64,000 nucleotides of DNA from Brassica napus (lineage: Eukaryota; Streptophyta; Magnoliopsida; Brassicales; Brassicaceae). Below are positions 10,801 through 22,598 of this stretch, one piece after another (the first letter of the stretch is position 1; every line of letters starts with the position of its first letter). The stretch spans positions 9,066,335 to 9,130,334 of the forward strand of contig NC_063438.1 of the NCBI RefSeq assembly GCF_020379485.1, written 5' to 3'. Under the pieces are notes generated by a model. That model had not been told where the DNA came from, ran no database searches, and saw nothing but the letters and a program-made list of their open reading frames with translations. The position numbers and the translations under genes were made by a program.

Positions 10801-12122
10801 TTTGGTTGTTTCTCGGTGCGTCAGCAGAAAAGAAGTTTCGTGTTAGGTTTCCATAAGGCCCATAGGTCTTCTTGTTCGTCCTAAACAATAACGCCGTTAT
10901 AACGTCTCCGGAGAAAGTCGTTCGGTAGTAACCAGACACACGCGTTATGAACTCGTCTGAGCTCAGTGTAAACTGCCAAAAAACAAAACTGTAATTAACA
11001 GAAAAATAGTGTTTAAAGCATGTTTATTGCTAAAATCTTTTAAGAATCTCTTAAGTGGGTTACAGCGAAAAAAAAATAAGTGGGCTAGAAAGAACAGAAA
11101 CAGAAAGAGAGAAAGATAAAAACAAAAAAAGAAAAGCAACAGAAGCAACGACTCTTCTAGTGCTTAATTAAGTAAGAGCATGTTTATTGGTGCAATCCCT
11201 TAGTGGGTGCTTAGTGAATTTTTAAATATTAAAATTGTGATGGGGTCAAAAAGAAAAGAACCAAACTATGAGGACTGGATGTGCAAAATAGCCAAAAGTA
11301 GCCATTGATGTTTCACGAGTCTTTCGAATGCGACGGCGAACTTGATTCCAACGATGAGCAGCACGACAGAGATGAACTGACGATGTCGAAACTGAGGTGG
11401 AGGAGAGCTGACGACGCCGATGATTCAGGGACTGTGCAGTGGAGGAGAGCTGAGACGTTGGGGATTGATGATTGGAGCATCGGAGAGGGGAGAAACAACC
11501 AACCATGGTCTCCAATCTCGAGATGCAGAGCGGCTTCATGGCGTCGAGGAGTCGTCGAGGTGTCGAGGACTCCCTGTTTCGCCACCGAGAGAAGAAAAAG
11601 AAAAAAGACGAAAGACGACACTGCTCCTCCAGCCAACCTGATTGTGCCACGTACCCGCTAAGCAACGTGCCTTCGAGACCCAAATTAGGCGACGTCCTTT
11701 GTTTAATTGTCTATTTTCCTTTTATTTTAATTGCCAATTTAGCTAAACAACCCTCCTAAGCGACGCCGATAAACATGCTCTAACACCCCTTCTCTTCTTT
11801 TCCTTTTTTCTTTTCTTTTAATTATAAAATATCCTAAGCAACCTAGTTAAACTTAACTACTGCAATAAACATGCTCTAATAATCTTTCATAGATATAAAA
11901 AATAATGTTTAATAATCTTTTATACTTCTCAGAGTTCAGAATAATCATAATACAAAAATATTAACACTGTTTACTAACTTCGTCAGAGTTGGTGCCAACG
12001 GTGCCACGACGCTGGGGCTGAACGTTGGTGCCCTCGTATTCAACCTCGATAGATCTGATGACGTCATCAAACGTAAGCTGGACTCTGTTCACCTTCGCGT
12101 GCGTTCCGTCATCCCAAGACAT
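7829..12122 (-). CDS. Jacalin-related lectin, myrosinase-binding protein type, five jacalin domains
   Basis: Six exons join cleanly, all in phase 0: 12122-11979, 10972-10013, 9920-9447, 9358-8885, 8794-8180 and 8080-7829, giving about 972 residues. The ATG at 12122 opens [20 protein letters not shown], the usual start of MBP-type lectins. Each of five jacalin (beta-prism, carbohydrate-binding) domains is split by an intron at the same place, just before an F-S/T/E strand; recurring motifs are [29 protein letters not shown] and [17 protein letters not shown]. Domains 2-4 are nearly identical and the fifth is divergent. Gly/Pro/Thr-rich linkers follow domains 1 and 4. No signal peptide is visible. 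In Brassica such proteins bind myrosinase in the glucosinolate defence system; sugar binding is inferred from family. All splice sites are canonical and I see no break, so the gene appears intact. Exact ligand and the MBP versus plain JAL label remain open. Confidence 0.85.
8371..8527 (-). repeat. 39-bp coding tandem repeat (Ser/Gly/Asp linker of the lectin)
   Basis: About four copies of a 39-bp unit encode a 13-residue [14 protein letters not shown]-type repeat between the fourth and fifth jacalin domains. Copies are almost identical, which suggests recent slippage or unequal exchange. Confidence 0.8.
10230..10640 (-). repeat. 42-bp coding repeat with 168-bp higher-order unit (Gly/Thr/Pro linker)
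   Basis: About ten copies of a 14-residue unit of the type [14 protein letters not shown] follow the first jacalin domain. Four units form a 56-residue super-unit containing one [14 protein letters not shown] variant, and the super-unit is itself duplicated with an offset of 168 bp (compare 10327 and 10495). Confidence 0.8.
11017..11876. mobile_element. Tourist-like MITE in intron 1 of the lectin gene (outer element)
   Basis: Ends AAGCATGTTTATTGC and GCAATAAACATGCTC are inverted repeats, with TTA/TAA next to them as expected for PIF/Harbinger-type target duplications. A second element of the same TIR family is nested inside (11176-11780). Exons on both sides of the intron are undamaged. Confidence 0.55.
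11176..11780. mobile_element. Nested Tourist-like MITE (inner element, 605 bp)
   Basis: TIRs GAGCATGTTTATTGG and CCGATAAACATGCTC are flanked by TAA on both sides (11173-11175 and 11781-11783). The middle is GC-richer and holds overlapping open frames of 107-145 codons on both strands, with no recognisable protein; I regard them as chance frames. Confidence 0.65.
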
Positions 12123-12234
12123 TTTGGCCTTAAAGATCCGTCAGATATCTGTTGACGAGAATTGTATTAAAGATTATATATATCCAAAAAGAAGTTTATA
12201 CACTGGAAGATATAGTAAAAAAAACACAACTAAA

Positions 12235-12872
12235 CAGTGGCGGAACTAGAATTTTTTTTTTACTGGGAAAATAATTTAATTAAAATATTTATTATAATAA
12301 TATTTAAATAATTATATATATATATAAATATTAAATTGTTATTACAAATTTTATATTGTTAGCATCTTTAACATGAAATATGTTTATTATTTATATGATT
12401 TAACATATAACTTTACTATTTTCTATATAAAGTATATTTTTTTGTTAAGACCAACCAAAATAAGGTAAACACACAAATAGAGAAATTATTAAAAAACTAA
12501 TTATACTCTAAAAATAATTAACCAACTGAAAAGTATATAAAATATTATTGAACAATCTCTGTAAATAAAAAATATGGAAACAAAAAATGTCTTAAATTCT
12601 CTGTTATAGATACGTGAAGCACTAATATAGGAAGGAAATTGGAAATAAGTAGTTTGTTATAACTAATAAAAATGATATTTTAATGAAAACAAAACTGAAA
12701 TGGTGAGAGGCGACACTCGAACCAAGAAGTGTTGGGGGCAGAGATGAAATTTTTATGGGGGCAGCACCAACTGATCCAATGAATATTTGGCTAATTATTT
12801 AACAAAATTCATAAATATTTAAACTTGCTGGGGGCAGCTGCCCCCCTCTCCACTAACGTAGCTCCGCCAATG
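12235..12872. mobile_element. Non-autonomous hAT element upstream of the lectin ATG
   Basis: Left end CAGTGGCGGAACTAG and right end ACGTAGCTCCGCCAATG are imperfect inverted repeats of the CAGTGGCGGA type found in Tip100-like hAT elements. Eight-base flanks CAACTAAA and CAACTACG match at six positions. The interior is AT-rich and non-coding. It lies about 110 bp upstream of the lectin start codon, inside what is probably a 5' UTR intron. Confidence 0.55.
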
Positions 12873-13337
12873 CAACTACGTAGTCTTAACTTCTCAGGAT
12901 CAAACTAACTCAGATCAATAAATAGTACACATATTATATTTACTTTCGATGGTTAAAATTCAACTTTTCATCCGTTCGATGACAATTCATTATCGTGTGA
13001 AACCAAAACCATATGTTTGTTTCTTTAAGAAACTGATGAAAAACTACAATATATATATATGGATGAAGACGTACGATTTCTAAAAATTGATAGGCATCAG
13101 AAAAAGAAAAAAAAATTATAATATACCGAGGAGAAAAAGATGAAATAAAGGAACAAAAAATATAGACCACAAATATTTGTTAAAAAAATTAAAAAATATA
13201 ATATTTTTTTTGGGACAATAGTTTGACACCAACATAGCCACAAAATGATTTGTTCATAAATTCTTGGAATTCCTTTTTAAATACTCTTTTTTGTTTGTTG
13301 CTAGTCTTTAAAAAAAAAGAATTTCAATTTAGTACTC

Positions 13338-13531
13338 CTTTCTTTGTCTTTTAAATGTGTATTTTCAAAGATCTCTGTATTTTCGTGCATAGTCTTAGAC
13401 CATGATTAATCCAGGTTCTTAGGATAGGGTTCTTCTTTCTTTATCTTTTAAATGTGTATTTTCAAAGATTTCTGTATTTTCGTGGATAGTCTTAGACCAT
13501 GATTAACCCAGGTTCTTAGGATGGGATTCTT
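13338..13531. repeat. Tandem duplication of ~97 bp
   Basis: The segment from about 13338 to 13436 is repeated immediately at 13437-13531, with few changes. It includes the left end of the MITE at 13495, so the upstream copy leaves an orphan MITE end. Confidence 0.7.
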
Positions 13532-13677
13532 AGCTTTTAACTAAGAAAAACTAAGAATCGTCTCTTAAATAAGAGATATAAAAGCCAGCTCTTAGCTGAA
13601 AAGTATTAAAAAAAAGTACAAAAAATATCAAATCATGAGTTAAGAACTCCACCCTAAAAACCGGGTTAATCATGCTC
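13495..13677. mobile_element. Tourist-like MITE (183 bp)
   Basis: Ends GACCATGATTAACCC and GGGTTAATCATGCTC are inverted repeats, flanked by TTA at 13492-13494 and 13678-13680. No coding content. Confidence 0.65.
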
Positions 13678-13837
13678 TTATATCCAAACCCGACCTCGTT
13701 TTAATCGGGATATACAGAAAAATCAAGAAAGCTAAAATTAATGTGTGTACGAGAGAGAGATAGAAAGAGACCTTATAATGTTGGAAGGCAGCTGTGAGTG
13801 AGAATGATAGTATTTGACATGGGGCAGTGCTACTCCC

Positions 13838-13847
13838 TATATATATA
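13838..13847 (-). promoter_or_regulatory. Candidate TATA box of the lectin gene
   Basis: On the minus strand TATATATATAG is followed by a non-repetitive pyrimidine-rich leader (13830-13775) ending at a possible donor (AAG/GTCTCT). A matching acceptor (CAACAG) lies just before the start codon near 12150. This suggests a 5' UTR intron of about 1.6 kb that has since received the MITEs. Inferred from motifs only. Confidence 0.35.
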
Positions 13848-13927
13848 AACGTTAGTGAAATGCCCAGTTTGTTATATGTATGGGATAACTCGAACCGCGG
13901 CAAATACATATCATTATTTTCAAAAAA

Positions 13928-14770
13928 GAAAATGCTCTCCACGTGGTGTAACAACTTAATAATAATCCAAGTAACCGTGCATGAAACGAAAAAATCCAAG
14001 CAGCCATGCATGAGATGAAAAAATCCAAGTAACTATGGATTTGTGTCACCAAACAAAGCAACAGAAAAATGACAAGGAATCAAGGATCATACTTGTTAAT
14101 TGTTGGACCACAACCAGTTCACATGTCCTTGACAGCTAATACGAAATTTGGAATAAGATGGACGCTTATCCAGCACGTATGCAAAATGGCACAGAAGAGA
14201 GCTAGAAAATGATGACCGTCTTTGATTTTCCGTAACTTGAAAAGGCTGGGTATTGTTTCTATTGTTTTCAGTTCACGTGTCATGCACAGTCTAGATCCAA
14301 TTCGCATGAGGTACACATGGACGTGATGTCCTCTGACAGACACATGTAGGGATGTTAGAGCACCTATCCAAAGAATTTTTTTAAAAAAAGGTATATTTTA
14401 ATTTTTTAAGTATTATTTTCTTTTCTTTTTGGATAAGAAAAAATATATCAACTAATCACGTGTCGCCACGTGTTGTGGAGACCCGCAAATAGTGTAAGGA
14501 TTTATTAAGAAAGAATCATTATTTAGAAATTTTAAGGATTAAATCTATAACTTTTGGTAAGATCTATGGATTATTTAATTATTTTTTTTCTAAAGATTCT
14601 TCCTTAACGACTCCCATTACGGGTGTTCTTAGCCCAGCCCAACCTTATGTAATTTATGCTCGGCCCTAAATTGTTACACCACGTGGAGAGCATTATTAAG
14701 TTGGATTATTGGATTTTTTTCGTTTCATGCATGGTTACTTGGATTTTTTTTTCATGCATGGTTAAGTTGG
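13928..14770. repeat. Pair of long inverted repeats
   Basis: About 100 bp at 13928-14035 recur in inverted orientation at 14673-14770 (CTCTCCACGTGGTGTAACAA versus its complement, then TCCAAGTAACCGTGCATG-like units). Between them lie about 300 bp of unassigned sequence and a possible MITE. Confidence 0.65.
14354..14632. mobile_element. Possible MITE
   Basis: TTAGAGCACC at the left and GGTGTTCTTA at the right are short inverted repeats beside TTA, around an AT-rich core. The TIRs are short and imperfect, so this is tentative. Confidence 0.3.
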
Positions 14771-14929
14771 ATTATTTTATAATAGATTATATTAAATGTA
14801 TTCACATTTCAAAATGGTTGAAACGGTTGAAAAGGATTTTATATTAAATTTAACTTAAGTTGGATTATTTTATAAGAGATTATATTAAATGTATTCACAT
14901 TTCAAAAAATAAAGGGTTTAAATGGTTGA

Positions 14930-15860
14930 AAACCAATTTTTTTTATTTATGTTAATATATAAGAATCCTTTTCAACCATTTTAAACCATTTATTTTTTGA
15001 AATGCGAATACATTTAATCATCAAAACAAGTTTTCCCCGCAAAACCGCAAAAACGAGATTTCACGTCAAAACGAGATTTCCCACCAAAACCGGAAAACCA
15101 GACTTCTCGCCAAAAAAAAATTGAATTTTCCGCAAAACCATAAAAAAAATTTATGTCAAAACTCTAAAATTGAGTTTTTCAGCCAAAATTTCACAAATGA
15201 TTTTTTCCGTCAAATCCGCAAATTGAGTTTTTCTACCAAAACTGTAAAAACGATATTTTCCGCCAAAACAAAAAAAATGAGTTTTCTTGCGAAAACCACA
15301 ATATAGAGTTTTCCCATTAAAATTGATTATTTTTACCAAAATCACAAAATAAGTTGTTTTGCCTTTATCACAAAAATTTAGATTGAAAACAAGAAATATT
15401 TTAATCAAAAACCAATTTTCTTTGATTTATCTTAATATATAAGATAATATAATTTTTGCGGCTATGGCGAATAATCTTATTTTTACATTTTTGGCGGGGA
15501 AACTCATTTTGGCGGAAAACTTATTTTTACAATTTTGACGAGAAAACTCGTTTTGGCAAAAAAATCCAATTTTACGGATTTGGCGGGGAGAATCAATTTT
15601 ACAGTTTTGGGGAAAAAAACTTGATTATATGGTTTTAGTGGAAAAAATCAATTTTATGATTTTGGCGAGAAAACTTGGTTTTTGGTTTTAACAGAAAAAC
15701 TCACTTTTCAGATTCGGTGGAAAAAACTCCTTTTGGTAGAAAAATTCGATTTGGCAGAAAAACTTTTTTTTTATTTCGACGAAATTTTATTTTTACGATT
15801 CACCGTTTTGTAAAGAAAATTCATTTTTGAAGTTTTAATATTGTACCAATCACTGTTGTT
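14930..15860. repeat. Minisatellite-like foldback: CGCCAAAACCGCAAAA units in opposite orientations
   Basis: From about 15025 to 15330 a degenerate unit of roughly 25-30 bp (ACGAGTTTTC-CGCCAAAAC-CGCAAA) is repeated about ten times. From about 15475 to 15790 the reverse complement (TTTTGGCGGGGAAA-ACTCGTTTT) is repeated a similar number of times. The segment beginning AAAACCAATTTT and ending TTAATATATAAG occurs directly at about 14931 and 15406. The whole can fold into one long hairpin. No coding frame is credible. Confidence 0.7.
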
Positions 15861-15959
15861 TGCCGAACAATCAATTTTTTTAATCTAGTAGGGTCCAAAC
15901 CCTATCAAAACCCTTAATTTTTTTAACCCAGCTCTAAGTTAACTCTAAATACACAGGTT

Positions 15960-16535
15960 CTAAAACATGGCCGGAGTGGCCGATTACACGGCGGTGCAGC
16001 GCTCGGCATCGGAGCTCCGCCGCGATTCAGCTCTGTTCGGCCAAAAACTCGCCTAAAAAAATACACCTCATATTATGCCATTTTCAAGTTCAAAAATGAT
16101 AATTTCTTCACGAATCCATCATAATACAGTGCTAGGAACAAAGAAGTGTCGTTAAATCATAGGAAATCGTTTAAAAAAGTTGATTTGTGTTGGAGAAGAT
16201 GAGAAAACGGCTGCAATTTAGGGAAGATACAACAAAGAAGATGAAGAGATGTTTACGATTATGCCATTAATGAGTTAAAAACAAAAATAAAAATAAAACG
16301 CACCAGGGATATCAAACTCCGGATCTCCTGAATGTTAAAGAAGCAACAAAACCACTACACCACGTCAACTTTCCTTACTTTCTTTGTAAATCATTCTTTA
16401 TTATACACAAACTATCAAAAAAATCGAAAAAATACTCAAAAGTAATCCCTGATTAATCTCCGATTTTCTTATAACTCGCTAGGCCTAGACCAACCGCCCG
16501 ACTCACGCCTAGCGCGATTCCGAACATGGCTAAAT
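15960..16535. mobile_element. Unclassified repeat with GC-rich ends
   Basis: ACATGGCCGGAGTGGCCG at the left and a CTAGGC...GCCTAG-rich right end (16478-16530, ending CGAACATGGC) bracket AT-rich non-coding DNA. GC-rich ends with CGCTAGGC-type motifs are common in Brassicaceae repeats. Family not identified. Confidence 0.3.
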
Positions 16536-16759
16536 ACTGTAAAAATAATGCATTACAGTTAGGGCTCTTAAATTATTTAGATGTGCTGGCAGTGCCGGTC
16601 CAAACTCTATAACACCCTAAGCCAGTTCAAAAAACTATGCGCTTACATATGTAATTCAAAATCATATAGCAAGAGTAACTAAAAATCAAACTTCCATAAA
16701 ACAATCGAAATTCGCAAAATGTTTATAAAGAAAAACGAAAGTAACAGAATTAAAAATAC

Positions 16760-19175
16760 TTATTGCTGAAATATTGATCTTCTTGTATTCTTTCCTGCAA
16801 AATCATCCATTAAACTCGTGTAGTCAAGTCTTTCAATCATATCCGTCTCAATTGATAACATAGCTAATCCATTTAATCTCTCTTGTGACATGCAGACTGC
16901 AAATAATTTTTTATCAGTTTCAACTTCGATAAACTTCTTTCAGCTGTTGTAACCGATACCAGAATAGTCAATAATATACGATAAGCAACTTATATGTTCT
17001 GATAGCAATCCTCCATTTTCTTCAAAAAATCAAGAACCTCTATAGGCTTTCGAACTTCCAATGGTATTGTTTCTCGGAGAATCTTCAGTTCCATAAACAA
17101 ATCTTCACCAACAATGTCTGAATGCATACCATTCTTCAAAAAAGCTTATAGATTCAAACATGATATGCACTCAAAGTCTCCTCACTTGCGGCTGTTAGTT
17201 TTTTTAAAATCAAACAAAAATCCAAAAGTTTGTTCATACCTTTGGAATTGTTCAAATCTTGACTGAAGAGAAACTAGAGCTTGGTCCATGAGTGTGTTGT
17301 AGTACTCAATCCTGGAACCCTCTTCTAGTGATAGTAGCACATTGTCATCAACTATCTCTATGTCTTCATCATAGTGCTTTTTCTCTTAATAATACGCTTT
17401 TGTTTCATAGGAAATTCAGCTTCCATATCTGCTGCAATTTTTCTAGCCTTAGCTTTTGCTTCCTCAAACCCAGTCTCCCGATATTTTTGAAAATATGACA
17501 CAAGACCTTTCAGTTGCTGAATTGCAGCATTAATATCAATATTTTCTGATTGCAAGCTCTTGCTTACAGTGTTGAGAACAAAAATAAGGTCATATCAAAC
17601 AACCATACCAAACAAAAACTCAAAACCTCCAATCCCATGTGTTTCACTTAAAGCAAGAGATTCAGTGCTGCTTCGTGTTGCTGGATTGTAAGTACTTTCA
17701 GCCAAACAAAGTAACACTTCTATGATTTCTAAGGCCTGAAACCGTATTGCTTGACACTTTCAACATGAATTTCCCAACGTGTCTGAGACAAAGATTTAAG
17801 GGTTAATCCTTTAACCATATTTGTCAGTATGTCCCATCTGTTTGTCGAGGAAGCAAATAAGAAATATATATATATATATATATATATTCGTTGAACGATT
17901 CCAAAAAAGGACACAGCTTTTGGGGAAGAAGATGCTATATCACATAACACAAGATTGAGACTATAACAACTACATGGGGTGAAGAATGCCCTTGGATTAA
18001 TATCCAACAACCTTTTCTGAAATCCTTTATTCTTTCCCTTATATTAGATCCATTGTCATATCCTTACCTTCTCACATCACCAGTGTCTAACTCTAGCTCA
18101 ACCAATGCATCTTGGAGGAAAGTAAAAAACCCTTCTCCTGATTTATCTTTGACAATCAAAAATCTCAAAAAGAATTTCTCAACCTTCGTTGACATCGTAG
18201 AAACTAGAAACATCCACACATCTGATAACCAAAGTCATTTGCTCTTTGTGACTAATATCTGGAGTACAATCAAGAATTATGGAGAAATACTTTGAATCAT
18301 GGATCTTCTTTATGATCATAACTTTGATCTCCTTAGCAAGCATTTCAATCATCTCATTCTGAATCTTGTGACCAAGATAATGCACATATATTCCTTTTTT
18401 TCTCAATTCACCTAACATGCTCTCTCATCAATGCATCAAACTCCGCAATCATCTAAATAAGACCCAAAAAAATTTCATTGTTTGCTTCACCAAGTTTTTC
18501 ATATTCTCCACGAAATGCCAGATTCCTTTGAGCTAGAGTTTTCACCATTGCAAATATTCTTAACAATACTTCTCTCCAATGGCTTTTCTCCCTATTTAAT
18601 TCTTCTGAACATGCTTATCAATTGTTTGATTTTTTTTTTGTAATCTCAACTCCAACTCCTTCCAGTGTGTCATGCATATACAAGATCATGAGAAATTCCG
18701 TGTTCTTTCAGACTTTTTGCAAAGTTTCTCCAATTATTAAATCATGCGGTTACCAAGTTTCCACCACTGCTTTCATGTCTGAACAACTTGCAGCAGAAAA
18801 AAAAGCTTTATCCAAAGCTTTTGAATATATCAACCACTGCTTATCTTTTTTTTCTCCATTAACCATATCTCTCGTGTAGAATGCATGCGAAAAATGCCTA
18901 CCAATATTGTCTTTCGGGAACTGATACTGACTTGATAGTCTTATCATATATCAACATGTTCCAGTTTCCTGGATCAGACATATCTTTCTTTTGTTGTTCC
19001 TTCTCTTCATCTTGATTCTCATAATCATCTTGATTTTCAGTTTCATCTTGATGATCCTCTTTACATCATCTGAATTCTCAAGTTCACTATTATGACCATT
19101 ATCATCGACATCTTTATCTCCGTTTTCTTTGTAATCGTCTTTTTCTTCTTCTCCTTGAGCAGCGTGAACTCCCAA
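16760..19175 (-). pseudogene. Decayed hAT transposase (TTF/DUF4371 type)
   Basis: Fragments in different minus-strand frames follow the order of a TTF/MYM-type hAT transposase. An acidic N-terminal stretch lies at 19175-18951, then YQFPKDNIGRHFSHAFYTRD (18947-18750). The DUF4371 core follows: [45 protein letters not shown] near 18050, LDINPRAFFTPCSCYSLNL and LTLKSLSQTRWEIHVESVKQ. The C-terminal hAT dimerisation region includes SQERLNGLAMLSIETDMIER, ending at the stop at 16762-16760. Many frameshifts and stops break it, and an (AT)n run interrupts the core at about 17865. A CAGTGCCGGTCC terminus at 16590 may be the 3' TIR; the other end is not visible. It cannot make transposase. Confidence 0.75.
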
Positions 19176-19659
19176 ATTCAGTACTAACTTTTTTCACATA
19201 CTTGAACATAGAACCTTTTACTTATCAAAAAAAAAAACATAGAACCGTTTATTGAGTAACCGTTTATTGAGTACATGTATGCTTCTTGTTTCTTCTTCCT
19301 AGCTCTGTTTCCTGCTCCCGATGGTTGACTTTTCTTAATTCCACAGGGTTTGTTTTTGTTTATTCTTGATGGTGGCTTCTTCTCTTAGGCTCGACAAACA
19401 AAAGTACAAAAGAAAACGTGATTCAGTGACCAACTAGCAATAAAACATCCTTAAAATTTGCTGATATTCTATGAATAATCGACTATCATTATGATTGGTG
19501 AACACAATAGAAAGCAAAATTGTAATAACTCATAGGTCGTAACAATGTTAAAACATGATACTGCTATCAACTCATCAGTTTTTATAAAAAAATTGGAAAA
19601 TAATAAAGTAGTCACAGTACTCAACACTACAAGAAAACATCGGCATACTGAGGGAAAAA

Positions 19660-20065
19660 ATCGTCGGTATGTCGTCGGAATAACGCTATTCCGAGGACAT
19701 ACCGACGAAAAAAGTCCTCGGAAATATCTCCTCGGAAATTCATATTTCCTCGGAATTCCGTCGGAAATTTCCGACGGAATTCCGAGGAAACTCCGAGGAC
19801 ACAAAGTTCGTCGGAAGGTTCCTCGGAATATACCGAGGGACGCCTTCCTCGGAATATTTCGATGGAATTCCGATGGTTCAATCCTCGGAAGTTTCGACGA
19901 AATATTCCTCGGAATGTTTATCGGGAAATTCCGAGGAACTTCTGTCCCTCAGAAAATTCCGAGGAACTTTCTTCCCTCGGAAAATTCCGAGGAGTTTCAG
20001 TCCCTCGGAAAATTCCGAGGGAAATAAGTTCCTCAGAAATTTCCGAGGAACTGCTTTCCCTCGGA
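19660..20065. repeat. Left subterminal repeats of the CACTA element
   Basis: The 10-bp motif TTCCGAGGAA and variants (CCTCGGAA, TCCGACGG) occur dozens of times in both orientations. In En/Spm the transposase-related TNPA protein binds such subterminal motifs; here they are the likely target of the element's own TNPA. Confidence 0.8.
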
Positions 20066-20266
20066 ATTTTGAAAAAATTAATTTTTTTAAAAAATTTATT
20101 TTTTTAAAAAATTTATTTTTTTAAAAAAAATTAAAATTTTTAAAATTTAAATTCAAAAATTTAAAATTAAAATTAAAATTGAATAAAACATAAAACATTA
20201 AAACATAGTAGATAATATTCAAAGTTAAATAAAACATTCCGAGTTTTTGGTAAAAAAAAAAAAAAA

Positions 20267-22092
20267 CTACTGGTCTGGAATGTTCGGGAACACCTCGTTC
20301 GGGTACATCCTCTTCATCATCTCCATCATCTGCTCGTTCAGCCTCTTCTGGGTCTCATAGCCCGCCTGTTAAGCTGCCATCTGGGTCTCCAACGCAGATA
20401 TCCGATTATCCTTGTCCTTCAGCTGAGCCGTAAGAACTTCTGGATCAACATATGCCGGTGGTGCAGAAGAAGGAGCAGCCGACCGGGAGCGACGACCCAA
20501 ACCGACCAAACGTCCCTTTTTCTTTGGAACCGACTGAAATATAAATAACCAAATTTAGATAATATAAATTGATGATAAAATAAAAATCAAAAAATAATTA
20601 AATTGAACTTTTAAAAAAAAACTTACCGATTCAACGATTTCGTTGATTCGAACCCGGGACAAGTTGGTCGAAGCCGTCGAATCGTCATCATCGGTTTGAA
20701 GCTGAGACACTTCGTCATACACCTGAGTTTGGACCAGGTCGACCACGTCCCTCACAAGACCATCATCAATCTGGCCGGTCTTCTTGTTGGTATACGCCCT
20801 TTTCATTAGGGCGAAATCATCAACCGGGTCGCCCTCATTTTCTTCCGCCTTGAAAAAAAATAAATTAAACAAACATTAGAAATTTGAAAAAATTCATAAA
20901 AAATAAATTCCGAAACTTAAATAATTGAAGAAAAAGCGGTTGAACTTACCATGCGATCCGCCAGAGTGGCAATAGATTGAGCACCCAAGTTATGCTTGTA
21001 GATGCCCTTCCCTTTACGGTCGCTCCTGCGGTTGTTGGAGTTGGTGGAAGAAGTTTCTTTCGTCTCTTCCTTATCCCAATGCGCACACAACTCCTTCCAG
21101 ACCGTGTCGTTCATCGACTTTGGGACCTTTTAATTTAAAAAAAAAAGTTTAATAATTTAAAAAATAGTTTAATAAATTAAAAATTGTTAATAAATTAAAA
21201 ACTACCTTGTTTACTTCTCACTTCTTCTTCCACTCGTACATCTGCTTTCCATAGTTGTCCATAACTTTATGGACAAAATGGTGATAGATAGAGTGCGTAT
21301 CATCGGAATTCCAGTTGAATTCTTGCTGAAATAGTTTAAAAATAGTTTTTAAGCACAAAAATATAAATAGTTTAATAATTACAAAAAAAAGTTTTAATAA
21401 ATAAAAAATAGTTTAATAAATATAGAAAATAGTTTAATAATTACAAAAAAAAAGTTTTAATAAATAAAAAATAGTTTAATAATTAAAAAAATAGTTTTAA
21501 TAATATTTAAAATGTTTAATAAATATAGAAAATAGTTTAATAATTACAAAAAATAGTTTTAATAAATAAAAAATATAACTAAAAATTTGAATACTTACCG
21601 CAAACTGACGAAACCACAGATGCTGCTTCTCGGGAGGGAAGTCAGTGAAAGTCGGATGTCCCTTGTCGAGGGCCGAGTACATCATACGGTTGATCCATGC
21701 GCTGATCCCGTTCCCGGATCGGTTGAACCTAATAAAAAAAACAAATTATTAATAAAAAAAACAGTTTAAATAAAAAATAGTTTAAAAAATAAAAGTTTAA
21801 TTACCATGTTTGACCATGTCCATGTGGATACTCAGTGAGATAGGGAAGATGGTCACGACCGGGCTGTCGAACCAACTCCGCAACACTCATCACTCCCGGA
21901 GGACCCGGAGGAGCAGGAGCGGGTGCAGCAGCGGGAGCGGGAGCAGCAGGAGCGGGTAATGGAGAGGGAGATGTATGGTAGGAGCTGTGGAGCGAAACGG
22001 AATTCTGAACATGGCTGGACGAACCCCGAGACTGGCTCCCCATACCACCCCGGCTACGACGCTGGCGAGGCCGGATCTGATCATCATTAGAC
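20267..22092 (-). pseudogene. TNPA-like gene of the CACTA element (plant transposase, Ptta/En/Spm family)
   Basis: Six exons can be joined in one frame: 22092-21805, 21728-21599, 21325-21206, 21126-20950, 20848-20627 and 20533-20267. The product has a Pro/Ala-rich N-terminus, then [72 protein letters not shown], an RRSDRKGKG basic stretch, ALMKRAYTNKKTGQIDDGLV and a C-terminal heptad-like region ending FPNIPDQ. This is the Ptta/En/Spm family, which binds subterminal repeats. Two in-frame stops break it: a TGA after WKKK near the end of the 21325-21206 exon, and a TAA after LETQMAA in the last exon. The first exon lies upstream and was not found. The introns share one kind of AT-rich repeat. 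Confidence 0.75.
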
Positions 22093-22099
22093 CTGTAAA

Positions 22100-22561
22100 T
22101 TAAAAAAAACATATTTAAAAATTAGTTCTAATAATTTTAATAAAAAAAACAGTTTAAATAAAAAATAGTTAAAAAATTAGTTTTTAATCACAAAAATATA
22201 AATAGTTTAATAATTAACAAAAAAAGTTTTAATAAATATAAAATAGTTTAAAAATTAAAAAATAGTTTTAATAAATCCCAAAAACAGTTTAATAATTACA
22301 AAAAATAGTTTTAAAAATATTTAAAATGTTTAATAATTACAAAAAATAGTTTTAATAATATTAAAAATGTTTAATAAATGTAGAAATTTATATTTTATAT
22401 ATAAAATACATAAAACGTTTTATTACCACACAAAAAATGATTTTAAATATTATATATATGATTTTTAATCACAAAAAAAGTTTTATAGATTTTAAAAATC
22501 ATTAATAAATATATAAATGATTTTAAAATGCAAAAAATAGATTTTATATACAAAAAACGTT

Positions 22562-22598
<37 letters not shown>

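Noticed and set aside
11246..11683. Open frames of 107-145 codons on both strands inside the inner MITE
   Set aside because: They overlap each other on opposite strands, show no motif and lie in an intron; best explained by higher GC content.
15025..15330. Possible CRISPR-like array of regularly spaced repeats
   Set aside because: Units are degenerate and without unique spacers, and the host is a plant.
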